From NCBI RefSeq assembly GCF_001411555.2, contig NC_049907.1, positions 39,361,482-39,425,481 of the forward strand: a stretch of 64,000 nt of DNA, in the 5' to 3' direction. The notes under the pieces were generated by a model. It was given only the letters and a program-made list of their open reading frames with translations, ran no database searches and had not been told where the DNA came from. This document shows, in pieces, positions 11,751-20,826 of the stretch. The translations under genes and the position numbers were made by a program. This stretch comes from Juglans regia. Taxonomy: Eukaryota > Streptophyta > Magnoliopsida > Fagales > Juglandaceae. Numbering within the stretch: the first letter of the stretch is position 1; each line of letters opens with the position of its first letter.

Positions 11751-12757
11751 TATTGGTATCAAGAGCCGGTTGTATTGTTTTCTCAAACAATACCAAGCCA
11801 CGCTGACAAACACCTAGCGCCATTCGCTTCATCTCCTTCCTCTGAAAACCAGCGCCATTCGTTTCATCTCCTTCCTCCGAAAACCAGCGCCGAAAACCCA
11901 CCCACCTGAGTTCCCTTCGATCCAAGCCAAAGCAAAACCCGTCGAAGACCTTGCCGAGAACTGGGTTCTCTTCAGTGATTCGACCCTCCCCGTTACCTCC
12001 GTCTCACCCTCGGCCTCTCCCGAAATACCCAGTACCGAGATACACAGAGACAACAGGTGCAAAAAAAAAAAAAAGAGAAAACAGTACAGACCTCGCCGAA
12101 ATCACTAGACTTGAGGCAGACGACGCCGGAAACGTAGCATCTCAGCTCCGAGTCTTCTCCCTCTACCAGACGTCGAACTCTCCTTCGAGTTCTCCTCTCG
12201 CGCGACTTCCGCGTGGTTCAGCTTATCCTTCCGCGTGACTCTCATCGATATTTCCGCGTGATTCTCATTGATAGTGCACAGTTATCGGACAGAGGGAAGT
12301 TTACTATCTCCTTCTTTGGTTTACACTATGGGTTTGTTTTTGAAAATGTATTAATTGTTTTCTCTGTGTTGCTATTACCATAGAGAAGTTAGCCAAACCC
12401 GCATTTGCTACGGCCAGATTTATTCGACACTTGAATTTCGTTTTACGTCCTATGTCTTGTGTTTCCATTCTCATTTTCATAGCCTGAAGCTTTACTCTCA
12501 TTTTGCATTGATTGTCTTTCCAAAAAAAAAAAAAAACAGCATCGCTACGTGATTGGACTTGTTTGATGATTAAGCATTTGTCCATTGCTTTATTATTTTA
12601 AACGTCAGTATTATTTGTTTGCCGTATTTTGAATTTACTTAATCCCAAAAAAAAAAAAAAAAGACATTATTATTTGGCTTAGTTGATATTTTTCATTGCT
12701 TGCATTTATTGTTCATTGATCTCTCCATTGCACTTCATTTAGCGAGTGTTGCATTGC

Positions 12758-14515
12758 ATGCAGTTGCGTAGTGGTCGTCTTGTCACCTCTAGTTCCAGTG
12801 CTTTTACCATGGACCCTTCCCAATTTGATGCCCTCACTCGGCAATTAGCTCAACTAGCCAATAACCAGCAACATGTACAAACTCAATTAGCGGCTGTCCA
12901 AACTGAGATGGCTGCTACTCGTGAGGAGAACAGGGACCTAGCTGCTAGGTTGAACAATTTTGAAGAACTCCCTCATTCGTCTGACAACTCTGAAGTGTCC
13001 CAAAATAGACGCCATCGTCGTCGACGAGGTGATCGACAACATGTCAGACATGATCGTGGGGGTAGGGATTATGATCGTGAGCGAGAACGAGACCATTACT
13101 GCCAAGGTACTCAGTCCCCTACTCGCCATGAGGAGCGTCTATTCAGAAACATTAAGCTAGAGGCCCCTACTTTTGATGGTTGCTTAGATCCTCAAGTTTT
13201 TACTCAATGGATTAGGGATATGGATCGTTTCTTTACCTGGTATAGAGTCCCTGAAGATCGAAGAGTTCAATTTGCTAGCCTGAAACTAACTGGCACTGCC
13301 CAACTCTTTTGGGAAAGTGTAGAGGATCTCCTTGAGAGGCGTCATGCGCCTCCCGTTGGGAGTTGGGAAGAAATGAAGCGTCGTCTTCAAGAGAAATACC
13401 TGCCCCAATCTTACAGGGGTAATTTGTTGGACCAATGGAATGCCCTTACACAGGGCAATCGGCCAGTGACCGAGTATGTCACTCAATTTGATGAATTCCG
13501 AATGAGATGTCATATTGTTGAGGATGAGGCCATGACTTTGAGTAGGTTTAGACAAGGCTTAAAGGATGACCTTAGACGTGAGCTTGTCCTTCGGGGTGTC
13601 GCTACACTTGACCATGCTTACTCTTTAGTCCGAGACTATGAGTCGGTCATGAGGACTCCGTATGGAAGGCGCGGTGACAACCGCCCTTCCATCACCCCAG
13701 CGCCCACCCTTTCCCCTAAGTCTTTCTTAGGACCTCCGCCATCTAATGTTTCCCCCGCATGGGAAAATAAGGGTAAAGGTCCTGAAGTTCCAAGGACTTC
13801 CTCCCGCTTGCAGTGTTTCAAATGTAAGGGTTTTGGTCACATTTCTTCCAATTGTCCTAGTCGAACCCTAGTCATTGAGGAACATGAGGGTATAGTTGAG
13901 GAACTGTTAGAAGATCAAGTCTATGAGCCTAATCTTAAGGAGTTTGGTGATTTAGGTGATGATGAGGGTACCTTCTTAGGTTGCATCCGAGCCTTTCCTG
14001 TGGATTTAAGTTCTGTACCTTATGCTCCCGACACACCCAGATTAAGTGTTGTACGTTGCACCCTTACCCAACCAAAAGGTGCTGAAGATTGGCGCCGTCA
14101 TGCCATCTTTCATACTTATATCAAAATCAATGATAAGGGTTGTAAAATCATTGTGGATAGTGGGAGTTGCATTAATGCGGTTTCTGTGGCTACTGTGTCC
14201 CGTCTTGGATTACAACCAGTGCCTCACCCTCAGTCGTATAGTGTTTCTTGGGTTGATACCTCTTCCATAGCTGTGAAAGAGCGTTGTCTGGTTCCTATCC
14301 AGTTCTTAGAAGATAAGGATCGTATATGGTGTGACGTCATTCCTATGGATGTCGGTCATGTCATTCTTGGCAGGCCTTGGTTATTCGACTTAGATGTGAC
14401 TATCTATGGTCGATCCAATTCATGTTCCTTTGTGTTTAATGGAAAGAAGATTCATCTTAACCCTCTACCTCCAAAACCTGTTGGTTCACAACAAACAAAG
14501 AAAATTGTGGAATGA
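12758..14515 (+). CDS. Gag-protease polyprotein, gypsy copy 2
   Basis: About 585 aa from ATG 12758. It contains a Gag domain (about 145-250), a CCHC zinc knuckle (about 353-366) and an aspartic protease with the DSG triad member at about 466. It forms particles and processes the polyprotein. The stop is a lone TGA (14513-14515). The pol frame continues in the same phase with no other stop, and pol has no ATG near its start, so pol is probably made by readthrough of this stop. Differences from copy 1 are conservative or near-neutral (Cys for Arg, Gln for Arg, Glu for Asp). Confidence 0.94.
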   Translation: MQLRSGRLVTSSSSAFTMDPSQFDALTRQLAQLANNQQHVQTQLAAVQTEMAATREENRDLAARLNNFEELPHSSDNSEVSQNRRHRRRRGDRQHVRHDRGGRDYDRERERDHYCQGTQSPTRHEERLFRNIKLEAPTFDGCLDPQVFTQWIRDMDRFFTWYRVPEDRRVQFASLKLTGTAQLFWESVEDLLERRHAPPVGSWEEMKRRLQEKYLPQSYRGNLLDQWNALTQGNRPVTEYVTQFDEFRMRCHIVEDEAMTLSRFRQGLKDDLRRELVLRGVATLDHAYSLVRDYESVMRTPYGRRGDNRPSITPAPTLSPKSFLGPPPSNVSPAWENKGKGPEVPRTSSRLQCFKCKGFGHISSNCPSRTLVIEEHEGIVEELLEDQVYEPNLKEFGDLGDDEGTFLGCIRAFPVDLSSVPYAPDTPRLSVVRCTLTQPKGAEDWRRHAIFHTYIKINDKGCKIIVDSGSCINAVSVATVSRLGLQPVPHPQSYSVSWVDTSSIAVKERCLVPIQFLEDKDRIWCDVIPMDVGHVILGRPWLFDLDVTIYGRSNSCSFVFNGKKIHLNPLPPKPVGSQQTKKIVE

Positions 14516-17500
14516 AAAGGGTTAAATATCATTAACTCTACGGAGTTTGAGCGTGCACTCGTGAGTGCTCCTGTTGTGTTTGCTGTAGTTGTTATGGAGA
14601 TTCCTTTGGCATCTCCAGTAGTGGTCCCTGATGAGGCCCAATCATTTTTTCAGGAGTTTCGGGATGTCTTCCCTGAAGACCTCCCTGACCACTTACCTCC
14701 TCTACGAGATATTCAACATGCCATAGATCTCGTCCCAGGAGCGTCCCTTCCCAACTTGCCTCATTATAGGATGAATCCCACTGAGCATGCTGAGCTCCAA
14801 AGACAAGTAGGTGAACTTCTTCACAAAGGCTTTATCCGTGAGAGTTTAAGTCCTTGTGCAGTTCCTGCCCTTTTGACTCCTAAGAAAGATGGTTCTTGGA
14901 GGATGTGCATTGATAGTCGTGCCATTAATAGGATCATAGTGAAATATCGATTTCCCATCCCTAGGCTTGATGATATGTTGGATATGATGGTTGGTGCCAC
15001 AATATTTTCGAAAATTGATTTAAAGAGTGGGTATCACCAAATTAGGATTCGCCAGGGTGATGAGTGGAAGACTGCCTTCAAGACGAAGGACGGCCTTTAT
15101 GAGTGGTTAGTCATGCCTTTTGGACTAACCAATGCCCCAAGTACTTTTATGAGAGTGATGACACAAGCTCTTCGGCCTTTCATGGGTAAGTTCTTCGTCG
15201 TCTACTTTGTTGACATTCTCGTTTACAGTAGGACTAAGGAACAACATCTAGATCATCTCACACAGGTTTGTTCCACTCTTCGTGAGACAAATCTGTATGC
15301 TAATGTGAAGAAATGCTCTTTCTTCACCGATCGGGTTGTCTTCCTAGGATTCATTGTGTCTTCTACTGGAGTATCTGCTAACCCCACAAAGATTCAGACC
15401 ATTGTTGGTTGGCCTGAGCCCAAGACTATACATGATGTCAGGAGTTTTCATGGTCTGGCTACATTTTATCGTCGTTTTATTAAGGGGTTTAGCACAATCA
15501 TGGCTCCCATCACGGAGTGCATGAAGAGGGGAGAATTTCAGTGGACATCGGAAGCGGCTAAGGCTTTTAAGTTAGTCAAGAAGCGAATGACGGAAGCTCC
15601 TGTCATGCGACTTCCTGATTTCTCCAAAGTTTTTGAGGTTGAGTGTGATGCTTCAGGGGTAGGAATAGGTGGAGTTCTTAGCCAGGAACGCCACCCTGTT
15701 GCTTATTTCAGTGAGAAGTTAAATGATGCCAAACAACGGTACTCTACCTATGATAAGGAACTGTACGCGGTTGTGCAAGCTTTGCGCTATTGGCGCCATT
15801 ATTTGCTACCTCAGGAGTTTGTTCTTTATTCAGATCATGAGGCCCTCCGCTACCTCAATTCCCAGAAAAAATTGAATTTTAGGCATGGCCTTTGGGTTGA
15901 GTATTTGCAAGCTTATTCTTTTGCTTTAAAGCATAGGAAGGGCGTTGAGAACCAAGCAGCTGATGCCTTGAGCCGCAGTATCTCCCTTTTGTCTATCATG
16001 AATGTCAAGGTCATAGGTTTTGAAAGACTTAAGGAAGAGTATGAGTCTTGTCTTGATTTTAGGGATACTTTTTTCGCTTTGAAAAGTGAGCAATCGGATA
16101 CCACTGATGGTTTCCGTTTGGAGGATGGTTATCTTTTTAAAACCAATAAGTTGTGTATTCCCCGGACTTCAGTTAGAGACTTTATAGTTTGGGAAGTTCA
16201 TGCCGGAGGCTTGGCTGGACATTTTGGACGTGATAAGACCATAGAAGAGATTGAACGTCAATTCTATTGGCCTAGCTTGAAGAGAGATGTGGCTAAGATA
16301 GTTAGTACCTGTAACACTTGTCAATTAGCCAAACAAAAGCGACAAAATACTGGTCTCTACACACCCCTTCCTGTCCCTAGTTGTCCTTGGCAAGACGTTA
16401 GTATGGATTTTGTGTTGGGACTTCCACGCACTCTGAAGAAGTATGATTCTATTTTTGTTGTAGTGGACCGTTTCTCAAAAATGGCTCACTTTATCCCTTG
16501 TAGCAAAACTTCAGATGCGTCTAAGGTCGCTAGGTTGTACTTTAACGAGATTGTCAAGTTGTATGGTCTTCCTAAAACCATTGTTTCAGATAGGGATGTT
16601 CGCTTCACAAGTCATTTTTGGAGAACCCTATGGCATATGGTTGGCACTAAATTGAAATTCTCCACTGCTTACCACCCCCAGACAGATGGTCAAACTGAAG
16701 TTGTTAACCGCAGTCTTGGCAACTTATTAAGATGTCTGGTTCAGGAGAATCTTAGGAATTGGGATTTGATCCTCCCTACAGCTCAGATTGCATATAACAG
16801 TTCGGTGAATCGGTCTATAGGTATGAGTCCCTTTGAAGTTGTTCATGGCTACAAACCTAGGAAGCCTTTAGACCTTATTCCCATGTCTCCTCATGCTCAT
16901 GTATCTGTGTCAGCTGAGGCTTTTGTTCAACATCTTCATGACTTGCATATTGAGATCAATAAACAACTTGAGGCTAGTAATGCATCATATAAACTGCAAG
17001 CTGATTTGCACAAACGACATGTTGAATTTAAAGTTGGGGATTATGTTATGATTCGAATTAGACCGGAACGGCGTCCACCTGGATCTGCTTCCAAATTGCA
17101 AGCACGTAGTGCTGGTCCTTTTAAAATTTTAAAGCGTGTTGGTCCAAATGCATACATTATTGATCTTCCATCACATTTTGGTTACCACCCTACTTTCAAT
17201 GTTGAGGACTTAGTTGCTTATAAAGGCCATTTCAATCCCTCCAGTGATCCTTTTCTGCCTCCATCTGTGAACCTTGATCCTGAACCTTTTGTAACTCCTA
17301 ATCCACTACCACCCATCACAGCACACAAAGATAAAATTGATACTATTCTAGATGAACAGATTGTGTTGACCAATGATGGAGAGGTTCAGCGTTTCCTTGT
17401 TCGTTGGGTCGATCGACCAGATTCTGACTGTACATGGATTCCCAGAGAGACACTACAGCAGCTTGATCCAGATTTATTAGAGCTTTATCGGAGCCAGCAG

Positions 17501-17638
17501 GATCTTCCTTTGCTTGGGTCACCAGCCACATGTTCTAGAGAAGTGGGTAGAGACACCAGATTCCGACCTCCACTCACACGTGTTTATGGCCGTCGGAAGA
17601 AGCGTGCTCAACCACTTAGCTTATGGTTGGGTGATTGA
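14516..17638 (+). CDS. Pol polyprotein (RT, RNase H, integrase, chromodomain), copy 2
   Basis: One open frame of about 1,040 codons after the UGA. Numbering from the GTG at 14561: reverse transcriptase about 85-260, RNase H about 360-480 (DASG, YDKEL, SDHEAL), integrase zinc region and DDE core about 540-700 (MDF, SDRD, then TDGQTEVVNR), and a chromodomain about 921-980 with the usual aromatic and acidic pattern. Chromodomains steer integration to marked chromatin in this family. Oddities: the YxDD motif is YFVD at about residue 215-218, where V217 replaces a catalytic Asp. A conserved RNase H-linker motif also reads RHGLW where copy 1 has RHGRW. There is no ATG at the start of the frame. The length is normal for the family. 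Confidence 0.94.
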   Translation, partial: KGLNIINSTEFERALVSAPVVFAVVVMEIPLASPVVVPDEAQSFFQEFRDVFPEDLPDHLPPLRDIQHAIDLVPGASLPNLPHYRMNPTEHAELQRQVGELLHKGFIRESLSPCAVPALLTPKKDGSWRMCIDSRAINRIIVKYRFPIPRLDDMLDMMVGATIFSKIDLKSGYHQIRIRQGDEWKTAFKTKDGLYEWLVMPFGLTNAPSTFMRVMTQALRPFMGKFFVVYFVDILVYSRTKEQHLDHLTQVCSTLRETNLYANVKKCSFFTDRVVFLGFIVSSTGVSANPTKIQTIVGWPEPKTIHDVRSFHGLATFYRRFIKGFSTIMAPITECMKRGEFQWTSEAAKAFKLVKKRMTEAPVMRLPDFSKVFEVECDASGVGIGGVLSQERHPVAYFSEKLNDAKQRYSTYDKELYAVVQALRYWRHYLLPQEFVLYSDHEALRYLNSQKKLNFRHGLWVEYLQAYSFALKHRKGVENQAADALSRSISLLSIMNVKVIGFERLKEEYESCLDFRDTFFALKSEQSDTTDGFRLEDGYLFKTNKLCIPRTSVRDFIVWEVHAGGLAGHFGRDKTIEEIERQFYWPSLKRDVAKIVSTCNTCQLAKQKRQNTGLYTPLPVPSCPWQDVSMDFVLGLPRTLKKYDSIFVVVDRFSKMAHFIPCSKTSDASKVARLYFNEIVKLYGLPKTIVSDRDVRFTSHFWRTLWHMVGTKLKFSTAYHPQTDGQTEVVNRSLGNLLRCLVQENLRNWDLILPTAQIAYNSSVNRSIGMSPFEVVHGYKPRKPLDLIPMSPHAHVSVSAEAFVQHLHDLHIEINKQLEASNASYKLQADLHKRHVEFKVGDYVMIRIRPERRPPGSASKLQARSAGPFKILKRVGPNAYIIDLPSHFGYHPTFNVEDLVAYKGHFNPSSDPFLPPSVNLDPEPFVTPNPLPPITAHKDKIDTILDEQIVLTNDGEVQRFLVRWVDRPDSDCTWIPRETLQQLDPDLLELYRSQQDLPLLGSPATCSREVGRDTRFRPPLTRVYGRRKKRAQPLSLWLGD
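14532..14568 (+). promoter_or_regulatory. Two hairpins just after the gag-pol UGA
   Basis: AACTC-TACG-GAGTT begins 18 bases after the stop. Its C(UACG)G loop belongs to the very stable UNCG tetraloop family. GCACT-CGTG-AGTGC follows shortly after. The same pair is at about 4518-4552 in copy 1. Downstream RNA structure stimulates stop readthrough in several retroelements. Here the role is inferred from position only. Confidence 0.45.
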
Positions 17639-17699
17639 TTGCAGCCTTAGTGTGACTCATCAACTTGGCAGAATCAAGCTTTTTCCACCCCGGGAGAGT

Positions 17700-18043
17700 T
17701 GATGAGGACATCTCCTTCTATTAATGTTTTAGTTATTTTATTAATGTTTTGTCTATTTTATTTAGGGTTGTATTGCCCTACTACTTAAAGACATTTTCTA
17801 TTTTTGTCATTTTATTAATGTGTTAGTTATTTCATTTAGGGTTTGTGTTGCCCTACTATTTAAAGACAATTGAAGGAATTTTGTAGTTAGTTGATTTTGA
17901 ATGGAAAAACTGATGCGCTAGCCGCCCCCCCCCCTTCAGTCCCGATTGTCTTCTTCTTCTCCCTCCCTCCTCTCTCGTTCTTTTCTCTTCTCTATTTTCT
18001 TAATATTCTGCTCTACCTCTTGTCTCATTTCTACCCTACATCA
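17700..18043 (+). repeat. 3' LTR of gypsy copy 2
   Basis: 344 bp, TGATGAGG to CTACATCA, followed by the ATAAT target-site duplication at 18044-18048. Confidence 0.95.
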
Positions 18044-18048
18044 ATAAT

Positions 18049-18700
18049 CCATATTGTTTTCTTACAGCACTTATATCCCGTTGGTGAACCTTCCACCAGG
18101 GAGAAAAGCCTCGTTCAAGAAAGAACCAGGAAATAAATAAGTTGAAATCCTCGTTGCTGAAGAAATGTTTCATTATTCTGTACATTCACAGTCAAATCAG
18201 CTAGAACACCAAACACCAAATTTGATCGCCATACAGAAAGTGCGCTTCAAAGCAAAGGATTAGAATGTAGAATGACAGTAATAAATCTATGAGATTACAT
18301 ATTGGAGACAATAAAATCTATGAGATTATGTGTGAACTGCAGGTTTAACGAAGGTTGTAATCATCAAAATTTTCCTTAGAATGCAGATAATGCTCCACAA
18401 TCATTATATCAAAAAAGCAATCTAAATAGTTTCCAAATTCTCTAGCCATTTCACATGCAGTTTATGAGTGCTACCCACTCGTCTAAAACTGTGTTTAAAT
18501 GTTGAGATAAGTTGAGTTGAATTGTAAATAATAATATTTTGTAGGTTCCATTAGGATGGATTTAACTTTTTTAGGTTAAGATGGGTTTAATTTTTTAGAT
18601 TGAAATATATGAAGTAGGTTGAGATGATCTAAACTTCTTAAAAGACAAATCTCGCAAAATATAACTGCCCACATTCTCCAACAATTCTTTTTCACAAAAA
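18049..18700. other. Right flank of gypsy copy 2, no gene confirmed
   Basis: If the element and one ATAAT are removed, 11406 joins 18049. On the minus strand a frame stays open for roughly 70 codons across that junction. On + the stretch after TTCTTACAG (18059-18067) reads as a short frame ending in TAA at 18136, which would fit a last exon. The two readings conflict and I recognise neither, so no gene is called. A degraded copy of the GAGATAAGTTGAG-type MITE lies near 18487-18655. Confidence 0.4.
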
Positions 18701-18709
18701 GTTACTGAC

Positions 18710-19160
18710 CAATTCCAAAGGTTATGGACGTATTCGTAACTCCTCCAACACGATCATCTATAACCAAAGAGAGAGGTCTTGGGGGTTCGTGGGAACGCCT
18801 CCGATGCCTAAGTTAGTATAGCATAGTTATTTCCTTAGTTTTAAAAAATATTATCTCATGGTCATACATGAGCGATATAAATAGAGCTCCTGATATCTTC
18901 TATTTGGCATGATAACTTCCTGATCCTTCCTTTGAAGTTCAAGTCATTAGATATTCAAACTTCACTTACTAAGGATAACAAATTGATAACCTCTCTCTCG
19001 AGATTTCTGGGGTGGTTATCCTCTCTGTGAATTAGTAGGTCGAGGTTCAAGGTTCATGGGCCAGGCTATTGTTTGGGCCCATAACATGACCCAACAAGCC
19101 GAGAGGGGGAGAAATGATTAAAGCCCTTTCAGGTACCCCGTGAAGTCTCATCACACGCAG
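18710..19160 (-). repeat. Probable Tat-type gypsy LTR fragment
   Basis: On the minus strand it contains CTTAGGCATCGGAGGCG, a motif I know from the R/U5 region of Tat/Retand-type gypsy LTRs, within GC-richer sequence unlike its surroundings. The borders are unclear and no internal domain is attached. A related motif on + lies at about 31420. Classification rests on motif recall. Confidence 0.4.
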
Positions 19161-19404
19161 AGTGATGGGATTTGTAACCATAGCAATGCTTCGTTATATG
19201 ATTTGTCCATCACTTTGTACTATGCTATCAGAGCGTCATTCCCCTTTCACGCCCCTTTGCATACCCCCTTTCAGTTACTTATTCTTCTCGAACACTCTTT
19301 TGCTCTACTCTCCTTGATCGATTTTTAAAATAGAGGAATCGACTCCAGACCGAACCAGTTCGATTCGGGTGGTTCTCCAGTTTATTTTTACAGCCCTAGT
19401 AAGG

Positions 19405-20230
19405 AACAAAGGAAACTTGAGGTTTTCTTTTTAACTCTCGTAAAATAAAAGAATCATTCTCATTCGTTATCATAACAGAATATTTAGTGACACTGACAAT
19501 GACAGATCTAAAGAAAGTTGTCTAATTAGTAGAATTTTCGGAGTACGTTTTCAGATATTTGATTAAAGAGTAATGATGTGGACACAATATATTTTAAAAT
19601 ACATGTTTTAAAATAGAATATTTTTATAAAATGATGTTATTTTTAGAAGTCTCATTTTAAAATAAAATTATAAAAAGTATTGTGAAAAGTTACGTGTGTT
19701 TATTATTTTTCTTTGATTAATGGAATGGGTAATGTTTGATTAAAAAAAATTCATAAAAGTAAAGTTAATAAATTGATGTGCTTACTGTAGACACTATATT
19801 GCAAAACTTATTTTTATTATAGAGTATATTTAATGCATTACATCTAATAATATCAACTTGTGAGTTATGAAATTCTTTTTGTGAATATAGTACTTCTCTA
19901 AATAAATTGGTTCGCATCTTACATGCCTTATATATAAAACATTTGGAAAATATCTTATAGTTCACAATAAAATTATTATAAATATATATTTCTACAATAA
20001 AATAGATTTAAAGTATCATGTTTAATAACGTAAGCTTGTAAGTTGTGAGATTGTATTGTGAATCTAACACATACATATAGGAATAAGTTCGTACCTTACA
20101 TGTCTTATATATAAAATAATTGGAAAATATGTTATAGTTCGCAATAAAATTATTATAAAAATATATTTTTAAATAGTAATAAAATGAGTTATACGGGAGA
20201 AACACAAGTTTGATTGTATAGATTTTCAAA
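19405..20230. repeat. AT-rich spacer with an imperfect 177-bp tandem repeat
   Basis: Two units of about 177 bp (roughly 19825-20000 and 20003-20180) share the order CTTACATG..TTATATATAAAA..TTGGAAAATAT..TTATAGTTC.CAATAAAATTATTATAA. They differ at many positions, so the duplication is old. No gene is seen. A stub ending ACAGCCCTA at 19392-19401 just to the left may be a hAT MITE remnant. Confidence 0.6.
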
Positions 20231-20439
20231 CCGATGGTATCACCAAAAGCTAGAATTAAAACGCAAATTGAGGCTATATGTTATTACATTTACAACGATT
20301 ATGCGACACTAATTAATCACATGAATACCAAGTTTGTAAGGCTTTTGTCATAAAATTTGTAGTGTATCTATACTACTTCATGGAATATTTTAGCCATGAG
20401 AGGGAACTATATTTTGTGGGAAATGAATGGTAAAATAAA

Positions 20440-20826
20440 CAAAGAATATGAGATCGAGCACTAGTAATGGCACAGACACAACCTCTAGTGTACCAGTTAT
20501 TGTCCTCGCGATAAGCAATCGATCGGTAGTAGTTAAGAATTGGGTGAGATGACTTAAGAATAGTGGATTAAGAATAGAAAGTGTTCGATGAGTATTGGTG
20601 ATTTTTGATAATTATATTGTTAAAATGTGAGTTTAAGTGACATGTAGAGAAGTTGATAATTTTTGGGGTTACTGTATTGAGGATTTTATATACAAGTATG
20701 TGTGGTTAATTAAATTTAAAGTGTTTACGTTTGATTTGAAGTTTTTGGAAGAGTATTAGCAATGTTGGAGTTGATTATCAGGTAATATGAGTTAACTCTC
20801 CGGACCCTCAGGGACGGGGCGTTACA
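20440..20826 (-). repeat. Gypsy LTR fragment abutting the copia relic
   Basis: Read on the minus strand from 20826 it starts TGTAACGCCCCGTCCC, a common beginning of plant gypsy LTRs. The far border is not clear. It directly touches the truncated copia LTR at 20828, so one element was probably inserted into or recombined with the other. Confidence 0.4.

Larger units (their letters stand above)
11407..18043 (+). mobile_element. Ty3/gypsy chromovirus copy 2, complete insertion
   Basis: A full element of 6,637 bp: 5' LTR (11407-11750), primer site (11754), gag-protease, pol with chromodomain, purine tract GGGAGAG (17692-17698), 3' LTR (17700-18043). The two LTRs differ only at the third base by my reading, so insertion was recent. 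It is flanked by a perfect 5-bp duplication ATAAT (11402-11406 and 18044-18048), as expected for retroviral-type integration. The C-terminal chromodomain places it among chromoviruses. The short LTRs suggest the Reina group, but clade assignment needs a tree. Both ORFs are open apart from the single UGA between them, but the RT active site is altered. Confidence 0.96.
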
